From: Aphanothece hegewaldii CCALA 016
Lineage (GTDB): Bacteria > Cyanobacteriota > Cyanobacteriia > Cyanobacteriales > Microcystaceae
Assembly: GCF_003007785.1 (NCBI RefSeq)
Contig: NZ_PXOH01000004.1
Coordinates: 124,001 to 188,000 of the forward strand
Direction of reading: 5' to 3'
DNA length: 64,000 bases
Part shown: positions 1 through 8,594 of the stretch, in pieces
Layout of the letters: each line of letters begins with the position of its first letter
Position numbering within the stretch: the stretch's first letter is position 1
The notes under the pieces: generated by a model
Told to the model about the DNA's origin: nothing
Databases searched by the model: none
What the model saw: only the letters and a program-made list of their open reading frames with translations
Position numbers and translations under genes: made by a program

Positions 1-1403
1 AAATACGCGGTCAAGATAAAATTTCCCAATCGAACATTACTGAAGCCCTTAAAGAAGTTCGCCGCGCACTTTTAGAAGCTGATGTAAATTTACAAGTTGT
101 TAAATCTTTTATTAGCGAAGTTGAAAAAGCCGCTTTAGGTGCTGAAGTTATTTCGGGTGTCAATCCAGGCCAACAGTTTATTAAAATTGTTTACGACGAA
201 TTAGTTAAGGTGATGGGGGAAAGTAATGTCCCTCTAGCCCTTGCTGACAAAGCACCCACCGTTATTTTAATGGCAGGATTACAAGGGGCAGGTAAAACCA
301 CCGCTACAGCCAAACTCGCTCTTTACCTCCGCAAAGAAAAGCGTAGTTGTTTGATGGTTGCCACTGATGTCTATCGCCCGGCGGCAATTAATCAGTTAAT
401 CACCCTCGGACAACAGATTAATATACCTGTTTTTGAACTGGGAACCGAAGCCAACCCGGTCGAAATTGCCCAAAAAGGGGTCGAAAAAGCCAAAGAATTA
501 AATATTGATACCGTCATCATCGATACTGCGGGTCGTCTCCAAATTGACGAAAGCATGATGGCAGAATTAGCACAAATTAAGCAAAAAGTCAAGCCCGATG
601 ATACATTATTAGTCGTTGATGCGATGACTGGGCAAGAAGCGGCGAACCTAACCCGTACTTTTCATGAACAAATCGGGATAACTGGCGCAATTCTCAGCAA
701 ATTAGACGGCGATACACGCGGTGGGGCGGCTCTTTCGGTGCGTCAAATTTCGGGACAACCGATTAAATTTGTGGGAGTTGGGGAAAAAGTCGAAGCCCTA
801 CAGCCATTTTATCCCGATCGCATGGCTTCTCGCATTCTGAATATGGGAGACGTATTAACCCTTGTTGAGAAAGCACAAGAAGAACTCGACTTAGCCGATG
901 TCGAGAAAATGCAAAATAAAATTCTTCAGGCTCAGTTCGATTTTAATGACTTTCTCAAACAAATGAAACTGCTCAAGAATATGGGATCTTTGGGCGGGAT
1001 ATTAAAACTGATTCCGGGAATGGGTAAATTAAGTGGGGCGGATATTGAACGAGGCGAAACCGAACTTAAACGAACTGAAGCGATGATTGGCTCGATGACA
1101 TCTGAAGAACGGTCTAACCCTGATTTATTGGCGAAGTCTCCGAGTCGTCGTCGTCGTATTGCCAAAGGTTCTGGACATGATGAGTCGGAAGTAACCAAAC
1201 TAATTGCTAATTTTACCAGAATGCGATCGATGATGCAGCAAATGGGACAAGGACGGATGCCCAGCATGGCTGGGATGCCTGGTATGGGCGGTGGGGGAAT
1301 GTTTGGGGGACAAGCTCCTCAACCAGGCTTTAGAGGCTATTCTGCTCCTTCGCAGAAAAAGACCAAAAAAGTTAAGAAGAAAAAAGGATTTGGTGATCTT
1401 TAG
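1..1403 (+). CDS. ffh: Signal recognition particle protein Ffh (5' end cut by window edge)
   Basis: Ffh is the SRP54-type GTPase that binds SRP RNA and signal sequences and delivers nascent membrane proteins to FtsY. The reading frame is open from the first bases of the window (RGQDKIS, then the N-domain motif ALLEADVN), so the true start lies upstream and only about 20-30 N-terminal residues are missing. The G domain shows the P-loop GLQGAGKTTATAKLA, DVYRPAA, DTAGRLQ and SKLDGDTRGGAAL motifs. The methionine-rich M domain follows (FNDFLKQMKLLKNMGSLGG, then SPSRRRRIAKGSG, which contacts SRP RNA). The C-terminal tail is rich in Gly, Met and Lys, as usual in cyanobacteria. The ATG at 210 is internal and not the start. 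The gene converges on the secreted unknown at 1438. Identity is secure. Confidence 0.97.
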   Translation, partial: IRGQDKISQSNITEALKEVRRALLEADVNLQVVKSFISEVEKAALGAEVISGVNPGQQFIKIVYDELVKVMGESNVPLALADKAPTVILMAGLQGAGKTTATAKLALYLRKEKRSCLMVATDVYRPAAINQLITLGQQINIPVFELGTEANPVEIAQKGVEKAKELNIDTVIIDTAGRLQIDESMMAELAQIKQKVKPDDTLLVVDAMTGQEAANLTRTFHEQIGITGAILSKLDGDTRGGAALSVRQISGQPIKFVGVGEKVEALQPFYPDRMASRILNMGDVLTLVEKAQEELDLADVEKMQNKILQAQFDFNDFLKQMKLLKNMGSLGGILKLIPGMGKLSGADIERGETELKRTEAMIGSMTSEERSNPDLLAKSPSRRRRIAKGSGHDESEVTKLIANFTRMRSMMQQMGQGRMPSMAGMPGMGGGGMFGGQAPQPGFRGYSAPSQKKTKKVKKKKGFGDL

Positions 1404-1437
1404 CTTATTTTACGTCTGTGGGGATAGACAGTTTATC

Positions 1438-2691
1438 TTAACGTGAATTGTTATTCCCTCCTATGGGTTGAGTGTAATTTGTTTTAGGTACGGAATTAGA
1501 ATATGGAGGCGCTTTCGGAACGAGGGGGAGATTTTTCGGAGTTTGGTTTAAATTGATTTTTGGTGCTTGATAGCGAGATAAACCTGGTATTTGCTGATTT
1601 CTTTGTTTTTCATAAGATGAATTTTGGAAATTTTGACTCATTCTATTTTGAATAGCACGTTGATATTGTTGCTGACTTTGAGAAATGATTTTTTGTTTTG
1701 ATTCTACTCGATTTTGAAAGTTTTCTTGGCTGAGTCGATTTTGTTCTGTAATTCGTTCAACACTTTCTCTTAAATTATTGGAATATTCACCCTCATTTAC
1801 CCAATCTACTTCTAAATCTAATTGATTGAGTAAAATATCTCTTGGTATAAGCCTAAAATTAACTGCAACTGCTAGATTGCCAAACTGTTCAAGTTGTTGT
1901 AAATTACTGTTCGTGTTGGCTCCATAAACCCCAACTTCTGTAGCAAAAGGATTTCTTGGCCATAATTGTAGCGTTGAATCTAATTTTTGTTCTTCGGGTT
2001 TAACTCGGTTGAGTTTTAAACCTTCTTGCACTCTGGGGAAATTATTTAGATCCGTTCCTTGAGCAATATAATTATCAACTGAAACTTCATTAGGTTGATT
2101 TAATAAAACTGGTTGAGCTATACCAATTGTGACGGAATTGCTACTATAAAAATAAGCTTTAGGTAGTTCAGTGGCTGGTACTGCGCTTGGATCGAAAGCT
2201 AAATAATCACCCACCAATCTTTCTACAGGACCTGGGCGGCGACCATATAAATTTTTAAACTCGTAAATTCCTTCATAAACATCTGAAAAACCGACTTGAG
2301 GCAAAGTTTTAACTTCTAGTTCTCGCTCTTTATTAAATGTAAATTCTAATTGTTTTAAGCTATTAACGACTTTAGAGAAAGATAATGCTGAACGAGTTAC
2401 CGTATCAGCTTTACTGAGAGCTAGTGTCATTGCCAAAAGTTTATTAGTTTCTTCAGAAGATGTGTTTAAAGAAAACAATTGAGTATCAAGAGATTCAAGG
2501 GACACTAAATTAGATGCGAGAAAATTTTGATTAATTTGGGCAAAACCTTCAGTTGATGAGTTAGAGTCCAAAGTTGTTAAAGAATAGAGAGTCGCTGCTT
2601 GAGTTTGAGAAAAAAGACTAAAATAGGACATTAATAAACTAACCGTTGTAAAAATTATATTTTTGCGGTTAAATCTTGTAACGTTACTCAT
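1438..2691 (-). CDS. Secreted protein of unknown function, Gln/Asn-rich C-terminus
   Basis: I do not recognise a family. The 417-aa protein begins with a basic start, a hydrophobic stretch and a likely signal-peptidase site near residue 32 (FSQTQA|A), so it is probably exported. The middle is a mixed alpha/beta region of about 280 residues. It includes a motif resembling a polypeptide-processing region (GRRPGPVERLVGDYLAFDPSAVPA). The last 110 residues are rich in Gln, Asn, Ser and Pro and look disordered. The gene stands alone on the minus strand. Its upstream region contains an inverted repeat and a rho-independent terminator on the same strand, which suggests a structured leader or a small RNA ahead of it. 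Function unknown; it is a real gene by codon use and signal peptide. Confidence 0.75.
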   Translation of the reverse strand: MSNVTRFNRKNIIFTTVSLLMSYFSLFSQTQAATLYSLTTLDSNSSTEGFAQINQNFLASNLVSLESLDTQLFSLNTSSEETNKLLAMTLALSKADTVTRSALSFSKVVNSLKQLEFTFNKERELEVKTLPQVGFSDVYEGIYEFKNLYGRRPGPVERLVGDYLAFDPSAVPATELPKAYFYSSNSVTIGIAQPVLLNQPNEVSVDNYIAQGTDLNNFPRVQEGLKLNRVKPEEQKLDSTLQLWPRNPFATEVGVYGANTNSNLQQLEQFGNLAVAVNFRLIPRDILLNQLDLEVDWVNEGEYSNNLRESVERITEQNRLSQENFQNRVESKQKIISQSQQQYQRAIQNRMSQNFQNSSYEKQRNQQIPGLSRYQAPKINLNQTPKNLPLVPKAPPYSNSVPKTNYTQPIGGNNNSR

Positions 2692-2756
2692 CAGCTTTTT
2701 CCTCGAACAAAGATTTAATAGCTATTCTTACACAGATCATTGCTAATTATACTTAA

Positions 2757-2802
2757 AGAAAGTGTCATCACCTTGTAGCACACCTAACACAAGGGACTTT
2801 CT
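2757..2802. repeat. Two-tier inverted repeat in the 1438-2691 gene leader
   Basis: AGAAAGT (2757-2763) pairs with ACTTTCT (2796-2802), and inside it CCTTGT (2771-2776) pairs with ACAAGG (2789-2794). The hairpin lies between a minus-strand terminator and the start of the secreted protein. It could be an RNA hairpin or a regulator site. Confidence 0.45.
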
Positions 2803-2809
2803 GAAAATT

Positions 2810-2845
2810 AAAAAAACTGGAGTAAGCGGCTCAGGCTCCTCCAGT
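2810..2845 (-). terminator. Rho-independent terminator on the minus strand, possible end of a small RNA
   Basis: Read on the minus strand, ACTGGAG and CTCCAGT form a 7-bp stem (with inner pairing AGC/GCT) followed directly by seven T residues. No minus-strand gene ends here. The terminator therefore either attenuates the secreted-protein transcript or ends a short RNA starting near 2870-2890, where an A/T-rich -10-like TATGTT lies. A second small hairpin (GAATT/AATTC, about 2855-2868) precedes it, giving a two-hairpin architecture. Confidence 0.5.
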
Positions 2846-3028
2846 GCTGTCACGGAATTCAATTCTGTATCTAATTTAACATATTAGTGACCCTTAATGT
2901 TGTGTTTAACAATCTTTATCTTAAAGATTATTTAAGATTTAACGAAATCCCTGCCCAAACGATCGACAAGATTGACCTTTGAAAAAAATCGACAGAAAAT
3001 AAGGGCTATCGCTTTCTGTGAGGAATCA

Positions 3029-4093
3029 ATGAATAAAGTGCTTATTCCCGTCATACTAGCCGGTGGAAAAGGTGAACGTTTTTGGCCGTTGAGTCGTCGT
3101 CAAAAACCCAAACAATTTTTATCTCTCGATGGAACTGGTAGCAGTCTACTACAATCTACCGCCGATCGCTTGTTACCATTAGCGCAAGGATGGGAAAATC
3201 TGTGGGTCATAACATCTGCGTTGGTTGCCGATGTCGTTAGGGAACAACTACCAAATTTACCAGAAGCTAACTTACTCATTGAACCCGAAGGACGAGATAC
3301 CGCCCCGGCTGTGACTTGGGCAACCCTAGAAGTAGCCAAACGCTATGGCGAAAATGCCGTTGTAGGCTTCTTTCCAGCCGATCACTGGATAGGGGATCAA
3401 GCCGCGTATCAGAATACCCTCAAAGCCGCTACAGCCGTCGCACAAAGCAAAAAGGCGATCGTCACTCTGGGAATTCAGCCTAATTTTCCCTCCACTGGAT
3501 ATGGCTATATCGAACAAGGAGAAAATGAGGGAGAATACGAAGGTTTGCCCGTTTACCGCGTCAGTCGTTTTACAGAAAAACCAGACCAAGACACCGCCAA
3601 AACCTTTATAGAAACGGGGCGTTTTAGTTGGAATAGCGGAATGTTTATCTTTAGGGCAGAAGTTGTCTTGAATGAACTGTATACATATGCCCCAAATATT
3701 ATTCGTCCTCTAGCAGAACAAGGAACCGCCGCTTATGCCACATTGGAGAAAAAAAGTATTGACTATGCTTTGATGGAACAAACCCAGTTAGCATATGTCT
3801 TACCGGCTGACTTTGGTTGGGATGACTTAGGAGACTGGAACGCCTTAGAACGACTTTTACAAAAAGAAGGTCAAAAAAATGTCGAGTTAGCCACTCATGT
3901 TGGTTTAGACACCCAAGGCTCGATTTTATATGCTGGTGATCCCGATGAAGTTATTGTTACCATAGGTTTAGAGGATGTCGTAATTGTCCGAAATGGCAAA
4001 GCGACCTTAGTCGTTCATAAGGAGCGAACCCAAGATATCAAAAAGGTACTGAAATTACTGCAAGACAACCCTCAATTAGAACAATTACTATAA
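3029..4093 (+). CDS. manC: Mannose-1-phosphate guanylyltransferase
   Basis: The enzyme makes GDP-mannose from mannose-1-phosphate and GTP for polysaccharide, glycan and GDP-sugar synthesis. The N-terminal nucleotidyltransferase signature is LAGGKGERFWPLSRRQKPKQF, followed by a PADHWI motif with the metal-binding Asp, FTEKPD and WNSGMFIFR. The product is 354 aa, matching short ManC proteins that lack the isomerase domain. I chose the ATG at 3029 because it follows a good GAGG site and makes the conserved LIPVILAGG start near residue 4; an upstream in-frame start at 2972 has no ribosome-binding site. A strong terminator follows at 4110. Its partners in GDP-mannose supply are not in the window, but other nucleotide-sugar genes (rfbA/C/D) are. 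Confidence 0.94.
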   Translation: MNKVLIPVILAGGKGERFWPLSRRQKPKQFLSLDGTGSSLLQSTADRLLPLAQGWENLWVITSALVADVVREQLPNLPEANLLIEPEGRDTAPAVTWATLEVAKRYGENAVVGFFPADHWIGDQAAYQNTLKAATAVAQSKKAIVTLGIQPNFPSTGYGYIEQGENEGEYEGLPVYRVSRFTEKPDQDTAKTFIETGRFSWNSGMFIFRAEVVLNELYTYAPNIIRPLAEQGTAAYATLEKKSIDYALMEQTQLAYVLPADFGWDDLGDWNALERLLQKEGQKNVELATHVGLDTQGSILYAGDPDEVIVTIGLEDVVIVRNGKATLVVHKERTQDIKKVLKLLQDNPQLEQLL

Positions 4094-4109
4094 TGATTAA
4101 AGGGAAAGG

Positions 4110-4139
4110 GTTAATAAGATGATTTCTTATTAACTTTTT
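4110..4139 (+). terminator. Rho-independent terminator of manC
   Basis: GTTAATAAG (4110-4118) and CTTATTAAC (4126-4134) form a perfect 9-bp stem with a 7-nt loop and are followed by TTTTT, 17 nt after the manC stop codon. Confidence 0.85.
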
Positions 4140-4168
4140 CTTAAATATACGCTTCAATTATTAAGCCT

Positions 4169-5815
4169 GTGTTTGCACTTACTTACGCGACTCGCCAAAA
4201 AGAAATTATTGATGTTGTTCTTCGCAATGGATGGGACTATATGCGGGGACTTCTCACCGGAGGATCAGCCGATGAGCCTCAAATTCCGACACCAGAAGCT
4301 TTACGCAAAATTTTAGTAGAACTGGGGCCATTTTATGTGAAATTGGGACAACTTTTAAGCACTCGACCTGATTTATTGCCACCCCAGTATATTGAAGCAT
4401 TATCCGCTCTACAAGCTCAAGTTCCGCCCGTTTCTTGGGCTGCCATTGAAACGGTTATTAAAGAAGAATTACACTATCCTATTGAGGACGTTTTTCAAGT
4501 GATTAACCCTGAACCTGTTGCGGCGGGTTCAATTGGTCAGATTCATCGTGCTACATTATTGAATGGAGAAGAAGTAGCGATTAAAGTTTTGCGTCCTGGC
4601 ATTGATAAAATTGTTGCTCAAGATAGCGCATTAATTAGAGGAATTGCTGAACTTGTAGCGATGACAGAGTTTGGTCGGACTTATAATATTGTTAATTTAG
4701 CCGACGATTTTACGAAAGCAGTTAAAGCCGAATTAGATTTTAGACAAGAAGGCTTATTTACCGAAGAATTAGGGAAAAACTTAGCGAAAACACGCTGGTT
4801 TGATCCTCAACAATTGGTCATTCCTAAAGTGTATTGGGAACTTAGTAGCTCAAAAATTTTGGTTTTAGAATGGTTGTATGGTGAACAATTATTAGATGCT
4901 GATCTTAGTGAACCTAAAACCCTAAAAACCATTGAAGAACGCCGTCAAGAAATCACGAGTCTTTTATTAAGAGCATTTTTTCAGCAATACTATATTGATG
5001 GTTTCTTTCATGCTGATCCTCATCCTGGTAATATTTTTTATTTAAAAGATGGACGAGTTGCTATTCTAGATTGTGGCATGATTGGACGTTTAGATCCTCG
5101 AACTCAACAGATTTTGACAGAAATGCTTTTAGCAATTGTCGATTTAGATGCCCAAAGATGTAGCCAATTGACGGTAAAATTATCAGACTCAGCCCAACCC
5201 GCTAGTACTCCTCAATTAGAAATGGATTTTGAGCGAATGCTACGGAAATATTACAATTTGAATTTAGCTCAAATTAATTTTAGTGAGGTTGTTTATGAGA
5301 TGTTGCAAATTGCTAGAAATAATAAGTTGACACTTCCAGGGAATTTAGGTTTATATGCTAAAAGTTTAGCTAATTTGGAAGGTGCAGGACGAAAATTTAA
5401 TCCCAAAATTAATCTTTTAGAAGAAGTTAAGCCATTAATGACGGATTTATTTGAACGTCAACTTATTGGAATTACTCCTTTACAATCTTCTCTGAGAACT
5501 ATTTTAGATTTAAAATCAATTTCCCTTAAATCTCCGCGACAAATCGATGTATTTTTAGACCGTTTAACTTCAGATACTTTACAATGGAATGTCAGATTAC
5601 AAGATTTAGATCCCCTACGTCGGACTTTAGAAAAATCTGTTAATCGTTTAGCTTTTAGTATCGTAATTGGCTCATTAACGATAGGTGCCGCTATTATTTC
5701 CACTAAAACTTCAACGACTCATTTAGTTATTATTAGTGATATTTTGTTTACAGTTGCGAGTTTTTTAGGATTAGGATTAATTATTAGTATTATGCGCTCA
5801 GGTCGTTTAAATTGA
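4169..5815 (+). CDS. ABC1/AarF/UbiB-family atypical kinase
   Basis: This is a 548-aa UbiB/ADCK-type protein-kinase-like ATPase. In bacteria and plastids these are linked to quinone (here plastoquinone or tocopherol) metabolism and membrane homeostasis. Seen in order are KLGQLLSTRPDLLP (the KxGQ motif, near residue 58), the Ala-rich nucleotide loop AAGSIGQIH, AIKVLRPG with the ATP-site Lys, ELDFRQE, HADPHPGN as the catalytic loop, and LDCGMIG as the DFG-like motif. The C-terminus has two hydrophobic segments (about residues 490-545) that probably anchor it in a membrane. The start is GTG at 4169, 76 nt after manC and downstream of its terminator, so it is probably transcribed separately. Family is certain, substrate unknown; cyanobacteria usually carry several paralogs. 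Confidence 0.92.
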   Translation: MFALTYATRQKEIIDVVLRNGWDYMRGLLTGGSADEPQIPTPEALRKILVELGPFYVKLGQLLSTRPDLLPPQYIEALSALQAQVPPVSWAAIETVIKEELHYPIEDVFQVINPEPVAAGSIGQIHRATLLNGEEVAIKVLRPGIDKIVAQDSALIRGIAELVAMTEFGRTYNIVNLADDFTKAVKAELDFRQEGLFTEELGKNLAKTRWFDPQQLVIPKVYWELSSSKILVLEWLYGEQLLDADLSEPKTLKTIEERRQEITSLLLRAFFQQYYIDGFFHADPHPGNIFYLKDGRVAILDCGMIGRLDPRTQQILTEMLLAIVDLDAQRCSQLTVKLSDSAQPASTPQLEMDFERMLRKYYNLNLAQINFSEVVYEMLQIARNNKLTLPGNLGLYAKSLANLEGAGRKFNPKINLLEEVKPLMTDLFERQLIGITPLQSSLRTILDLKSISLKSPRQIDVFLDRLTSDTLQWNVRLQDLDPLRRTLEKSVNRLAFSIVIGSLTIGAAIISTKTSTTHLVIISDILFTVASFLGLGLIISIMRSGRLN

Positions 5816-5850
5816 TGTAGGATTTTGGTCTTTAAATCTAGTCCTAAGTT

Positions 5851-5869
5851 GGGTTTGGAGACCAAACCC
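5851..5869. repeat. GGGTTTGG palindrome, repeat family A copy 1 (likely bidirectional terminator)
   Basis: GGGTTTGG AGA CCAAACCC, followed by CTACAATTTTG, sits between two convergent genes. Close copies lie at 13191 (inverted), 45441 and 48783 (C/G compensated). A further diverged relative lies at 61104. Confidence 0.8.
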
Positions 5870-5899
5870 CTACAATTTTGAATAATTTGAGATTATTTA

Positions 5900-6658
5900 T
5901 TATGCTGATATGGGATATCTAACCTCAAGCATCACTTTAGTAAATTGCTCTAAATTTTGATTTTTAGTCTTTACCATAGCGATATTGTAATCATCTAAGT
6001 TCATTGGTTCAAGGAGTAACAAAACACTTTTATTATTCGGGTTACGATGAATATAGTTAAATAAACGATCGATGAATAAAGATTGATTTTGTATAGATTT
6101 GAGACAATATTCTTCAACACTCGCTAAAAGGAGACGATCGCGTAACATTTCATTACAAGTACATTGTGCAATCCAAGACATTTGTTGTAAAAGATAGCGA
6201 TCGCTTTTTAACATTTCTTGAATAACTTCTTGCACAACTTCTAAGAGGGCGCGTTGTCCATTACGATTAGCAGTAATCCAGTTTTTTAAATTTTGCTGTT
6301 CAACCACCACAGAACCCAAACGATTGATCAAGTTACGATAAGCTTGAGTGGCTGTGACATTAAGATAACGCAGTTTTAAAATTTGATAGCGATTATTTAA
6401 ACTTTGCTGATTAATTTTTTGTTGTTCTCTGGTTAAACTATTCCAAACTTCTTGTTCTTCACCTAACAACCATTGAATAATACTATCTTTTTCTTGCTGA
6501 CTTTGTTCGAGATAGTCTTCAGATAAACGTGATAGCCAAATTTTTTCGATCTCGCTTTTTTCTTGATTGCTGTCGGTGCTATTGTGTAAAAAGCTATTCT
6601 GTAAAAATCGGCATGACATACGCCAGTAAGAAATATTTCCGTTAGTTAGCTTTGCCAC
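5900..6658 (-). CDS. Conserved cyanobacterial protein, function unknown (possible HetZ-related)
   Basis: I do not recognise this with confidence. The product is a 252-aa, all-helical, soluble protein. The core about residues 65-180 has the stretches TATQAYRNLINRLGSVV, ALLEVVQEVIQEMLKSDRYL and LLASVEEYCLKSIQNQSLF. This pattern resembles cyanobacterial proteins I recall as HetZ-related, but that is recollection only. I place the start at GTG 6658 because AAAGGAG lies 8 nt upstream; a TTG 11 codons earlier has no site. The region upstream (6659-6797) is empty apart from repeated GGAAAAAGT-like stretches. The gene converges on the aarF-like gene across the palindrome at 5851. Confidence 0.6.
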   Translation of the reverse strand: MAKLTNGNISYWRMSCRFLQNSFLHNSTDSNQEKSEIEKIWLSRLSEDYLEQSQQEKDSIIQWLLGEEQEVWNSLTREQQKINQQSLNNRYQILKLRYLNVTATQAYRNLINRLGSVVVEQQNLKNWITANRNGQRALLEVVQEVIQEMLKSDRYLLQQMSWIAQCTCNEMLRDRLLLASVEEYCLKSIQNQSLFIDRLFNYIHRNPNNKSVLLLLEPMNLDDYNIAMVKTKNQNLEQFTKVMLEVRYPISA

Positions 6659-6797
6659 GATACACACTCCTTTTTTCAGGGATGAAAACAATATATCGTA
6701 GACAGTCGCTTTCAGCAGTCTGGAAAAGTCTGGAAAAAGTTAAGGAAAAGTCAGGAAAAAACACCAACATTTTAGAAAAACGTGTCAAGGTGTATTT

Positions 6798-8096
6798 TTA
6801 TTTGTATTGTATACGATAAATCCGTCCATTCATTTCTTCAGTCACTAATAGACTACCATCGGGCAAAACCAATAAACCTACAGGTCTACCCCAAGTACTC
6901 GGAACCTTAGCATCAATTAGAAATCCTGTCAAGAAATCTTCATAATATCCTAACGGTCGATTATCTTGACCAAAAGGCACGAAAACAACCTTATAACCCG
7001 TTCCCTGACCGCGATTCCACGATCCGCGAAACGCTACAAATGCACCATTATGATATTTTGTTGGAAAGGTTTTCTGGTCATAAAATTGCAATCCTAAAGC
7101 GGCGGAATGAGCTTGGAACAAGACATCTGGCGTTTTCGTCTTAGCGGCTAATTGTGGGTTACGACTGCGGTTATTTTCGACTTGACGAGGATCAAGGAAT
7201 TTTGGTAATAGATAAGCAAATGGCCAACCATAAAACTCGCCCCGACGGATACGGGTTAAATAATCGGGAACTAAATCATCTCCTAAGCCATCCCTTTCAT
7301 TGACGCTGGTATATAATTCCCCTGTCACGGGATGAAAATCTAAACCTACAGGATTACGCAAACCAGACGCAAAAGTACTTAGACGATTATCTTTTAAGTT
7401 CATTTCTTGTACCGAAGCGCGGGGCAATTCTTCGATATCGACATTAGAACGAGAACCAATAGAAATATATAATTTCTGTCCATCAGGTGAAGCGATAACA
7501 TTTCGCGTCCAATGTTGACGATAACCTCCCCCTGGTAAATCTGCAACTTTTTGACCTTTTCCCTTTAAGTTTTCTTGTCCTTTAGAGAAAGGAAAACGTA
7601 ACACCCCATTTTGATTCCCCAAAAAGAAAGAATCTTTAACAAAAGCCATACCAAACGGTAAATCTAAGCCATTTTCGGCAGTGGCAAAGGTTGAGTAACT
7701 ATCTGCTACGCCGTTTTTATCGGTATCTTTGAGCAAACGTATCCGATTTTGACGAGTTTCGGTCACTAATACTTCTCCGTTTGGGGTTAACGCTAACCAT
7801 CGCGGATTATCTAGATTTTCCGCAAATACATTAACCTGAAATCCTTGAGGAACATTTAATTTAGGTTGTGCTGGAATGGGTAATATTTGTGGAGATTTAG
7901 ACGCACTTTCTGAGGCAAAAGGTGGGGGCAGTTTTTCTAAAGAGATTTTAATACGATTGGGGTTTAAAGTTTGGGTTTGAATTTGTGTCGGGTTTGCTGC
8001 AAGAGATTTGGTGTCAGAAGGAATGGTTAATTGTTCTGAGCGACAACCGTTCAGTAAAAGAAATGTTAGAAATAAGGAGAAATGCGATCGCTTCAT
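6798..8096 (-). CDS. PQQ-type glucose/sorbosone dehydrogenase-like lipoprotein
   Basis: This 432-aa secreted beta-propeller protein belongs to the GSDH family (soluble aldose/L-sorbosone dehydrogenase fold). The N-terminus is a lipoprotein signal with lipobox LLNGC (Cys about residue 18), so it should be lipid-anchored outside the plasma membrane. Propeller-type motifs follow: NPRWLALTPNGEVLVTE, RNVIASPDGQKLYISIGS, GLRNPVGLDFHPVTGELYTS, ERDGLGDDLVPDYL, GFLIDAKVPSTWGRPVG and PDGSLLVTEE. Most members oxidise a sugar or aldehyde with PQQ, but many cyanobacteria lack PQQ synthesis, so the substrate and cofactor are open. Length is normal and the gene is monocistronic. Confidence 0.85.
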   Translation of the reverse strand: MKRSHFSLFLTFLLLNGCRSEQLTIPSDTKSLAANPTQIQTQTLNPNRIKISLEKLPPPFASESASKSPQILPIPAQPKLNVPQGFQVNVFAENLDNPRWLALTPNGEVLVTETRQNRIRLLKDTDKNGVADSYSTFATAENGLDLPFGMAFVKDSFFLGNQNGVLRFPFSKGQENLKGKGQKVADLPGGGYRQHWTRNVIASPDGQKLYISIGSRSNVDIEELPRASVQEMNLKDNRLSTFASGLRNPVGLDFHPVTGELYTSVNERDGLGDDLVPDYLTRIRRGEFYGWPFAYLLPKFLDPRQVENNRSRNPQLAAKTKTPDVLFQAHSAALGLQFYDQKTFPTKYHNGAFVAFRGSWNRGQGTGYKVVFVPFGQDNRPLGYYEDFLTGFLIDAKVPSTWGRPVGLLVLPDGSLLVTEEMNGRIYRIQYK

Positions 8097-8171
8097 AGAT
8101 AATCATTCTAGCTTAAAGCCTTGAAGTGGCTGATCTATCTTGATGCTGAAAAGAAGAGTGAAGTTAATGAG

Positions 8172-8206
8172 TTGACATAAAGTTCTCATTATGAGAACAT
8201 GAGATA
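8172..8206 (+). promoter_or_regulatory. Promoter/operator palindrome of the higBA module
   Basis: A perfect inverted repeat GTTCTCAT T ATGAGAAC (8182-8198) lies just after a consensus -35 TTGACA (8172-8177) and 30 nt before the toxin start. It is the expected place for HigA autorepression. The -10 is not clear. Confidence 0.6.
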
Positions 8207-8227
8207 GTCATCTCCAATGGGGTCTTA

Positions 8228-8509
8228 ATGGAGCTAATTGGTAAGTATCAACTGAGAAAGGATGCAGCAAAATATGGTGATACACAGAGAACGATTGAAG
8301 CTTGGATTAAAGTGGTTGAGGCAGCAGAATGGAGTAACATAACGCAAGTAAGGAAAACCTACCCATCGGCAGACTTTGTAAAAGGAAAAACCGTGTTTAA
8401 CATTAAAGGAAATTCCTATCGGTTGATTACTGTAATTGATTATTCCCTAAAATTTATCGTTTATGAGACTTTTCTCACTCACGCCGACTATGACAAATAT
8501 CAATTTTAA
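8228..8509 (+). CDS. higB: HigB-family toxin (mRNA interferase)
   Basis: This 93-aa HigB-type toxin is a RelE-superfamily ribosome-dependent endoribonuclease that cleaves mRNA on the ribosome when its antitoxin is lost. Diagnostic stretches are IEAWIKVVEAAEWSN, KTVFNIKGNSYRLI and FLTHADYDKYQF, the typical HigB_toxin C-terminus. It precedes its antitoxin, the gene order of the HigBA class. The two genes are separated by an 85-nt gap containing a GGGG-attatt-CCCC hairpin (8543-8556), which is unusual because toxin and antitoxin are normally nearly contiguous. The promoter carries an operator palindrome. The module lies between core genes (GSDH and purL), consistent with an inserted module. Confidence 0.9.
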   Translation: MELIGKYQLRKDAAKYGDTQRTIEAWIKVVEAAEWSNITQVRKTYPSADFVKGKTVFNIKGNSYRLITVIDYSLKFIVYETFLTHADYDKYQF

Positions 8510-8542
8510 AAAACAGCCAACAACTGAATAAATATTTTATTA

Positions 8543-8556
8543 GGGGATTATTCCCC
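8543..8556. repeat. Hairpin between higB and higA
   Basis: GGGG (8543-8546) and CCCC (8553-8556) flank a 6-nt loop and are followed by TTT. It is a weak terminator-like or mRNA-processing hairpin that could set the toxin:antitoxin ratio. Confidence 0.4.
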
Positions 8557-8594
8557 TTTGTACTCACTACACATTAACTCAGTCTAGAGGAAAA

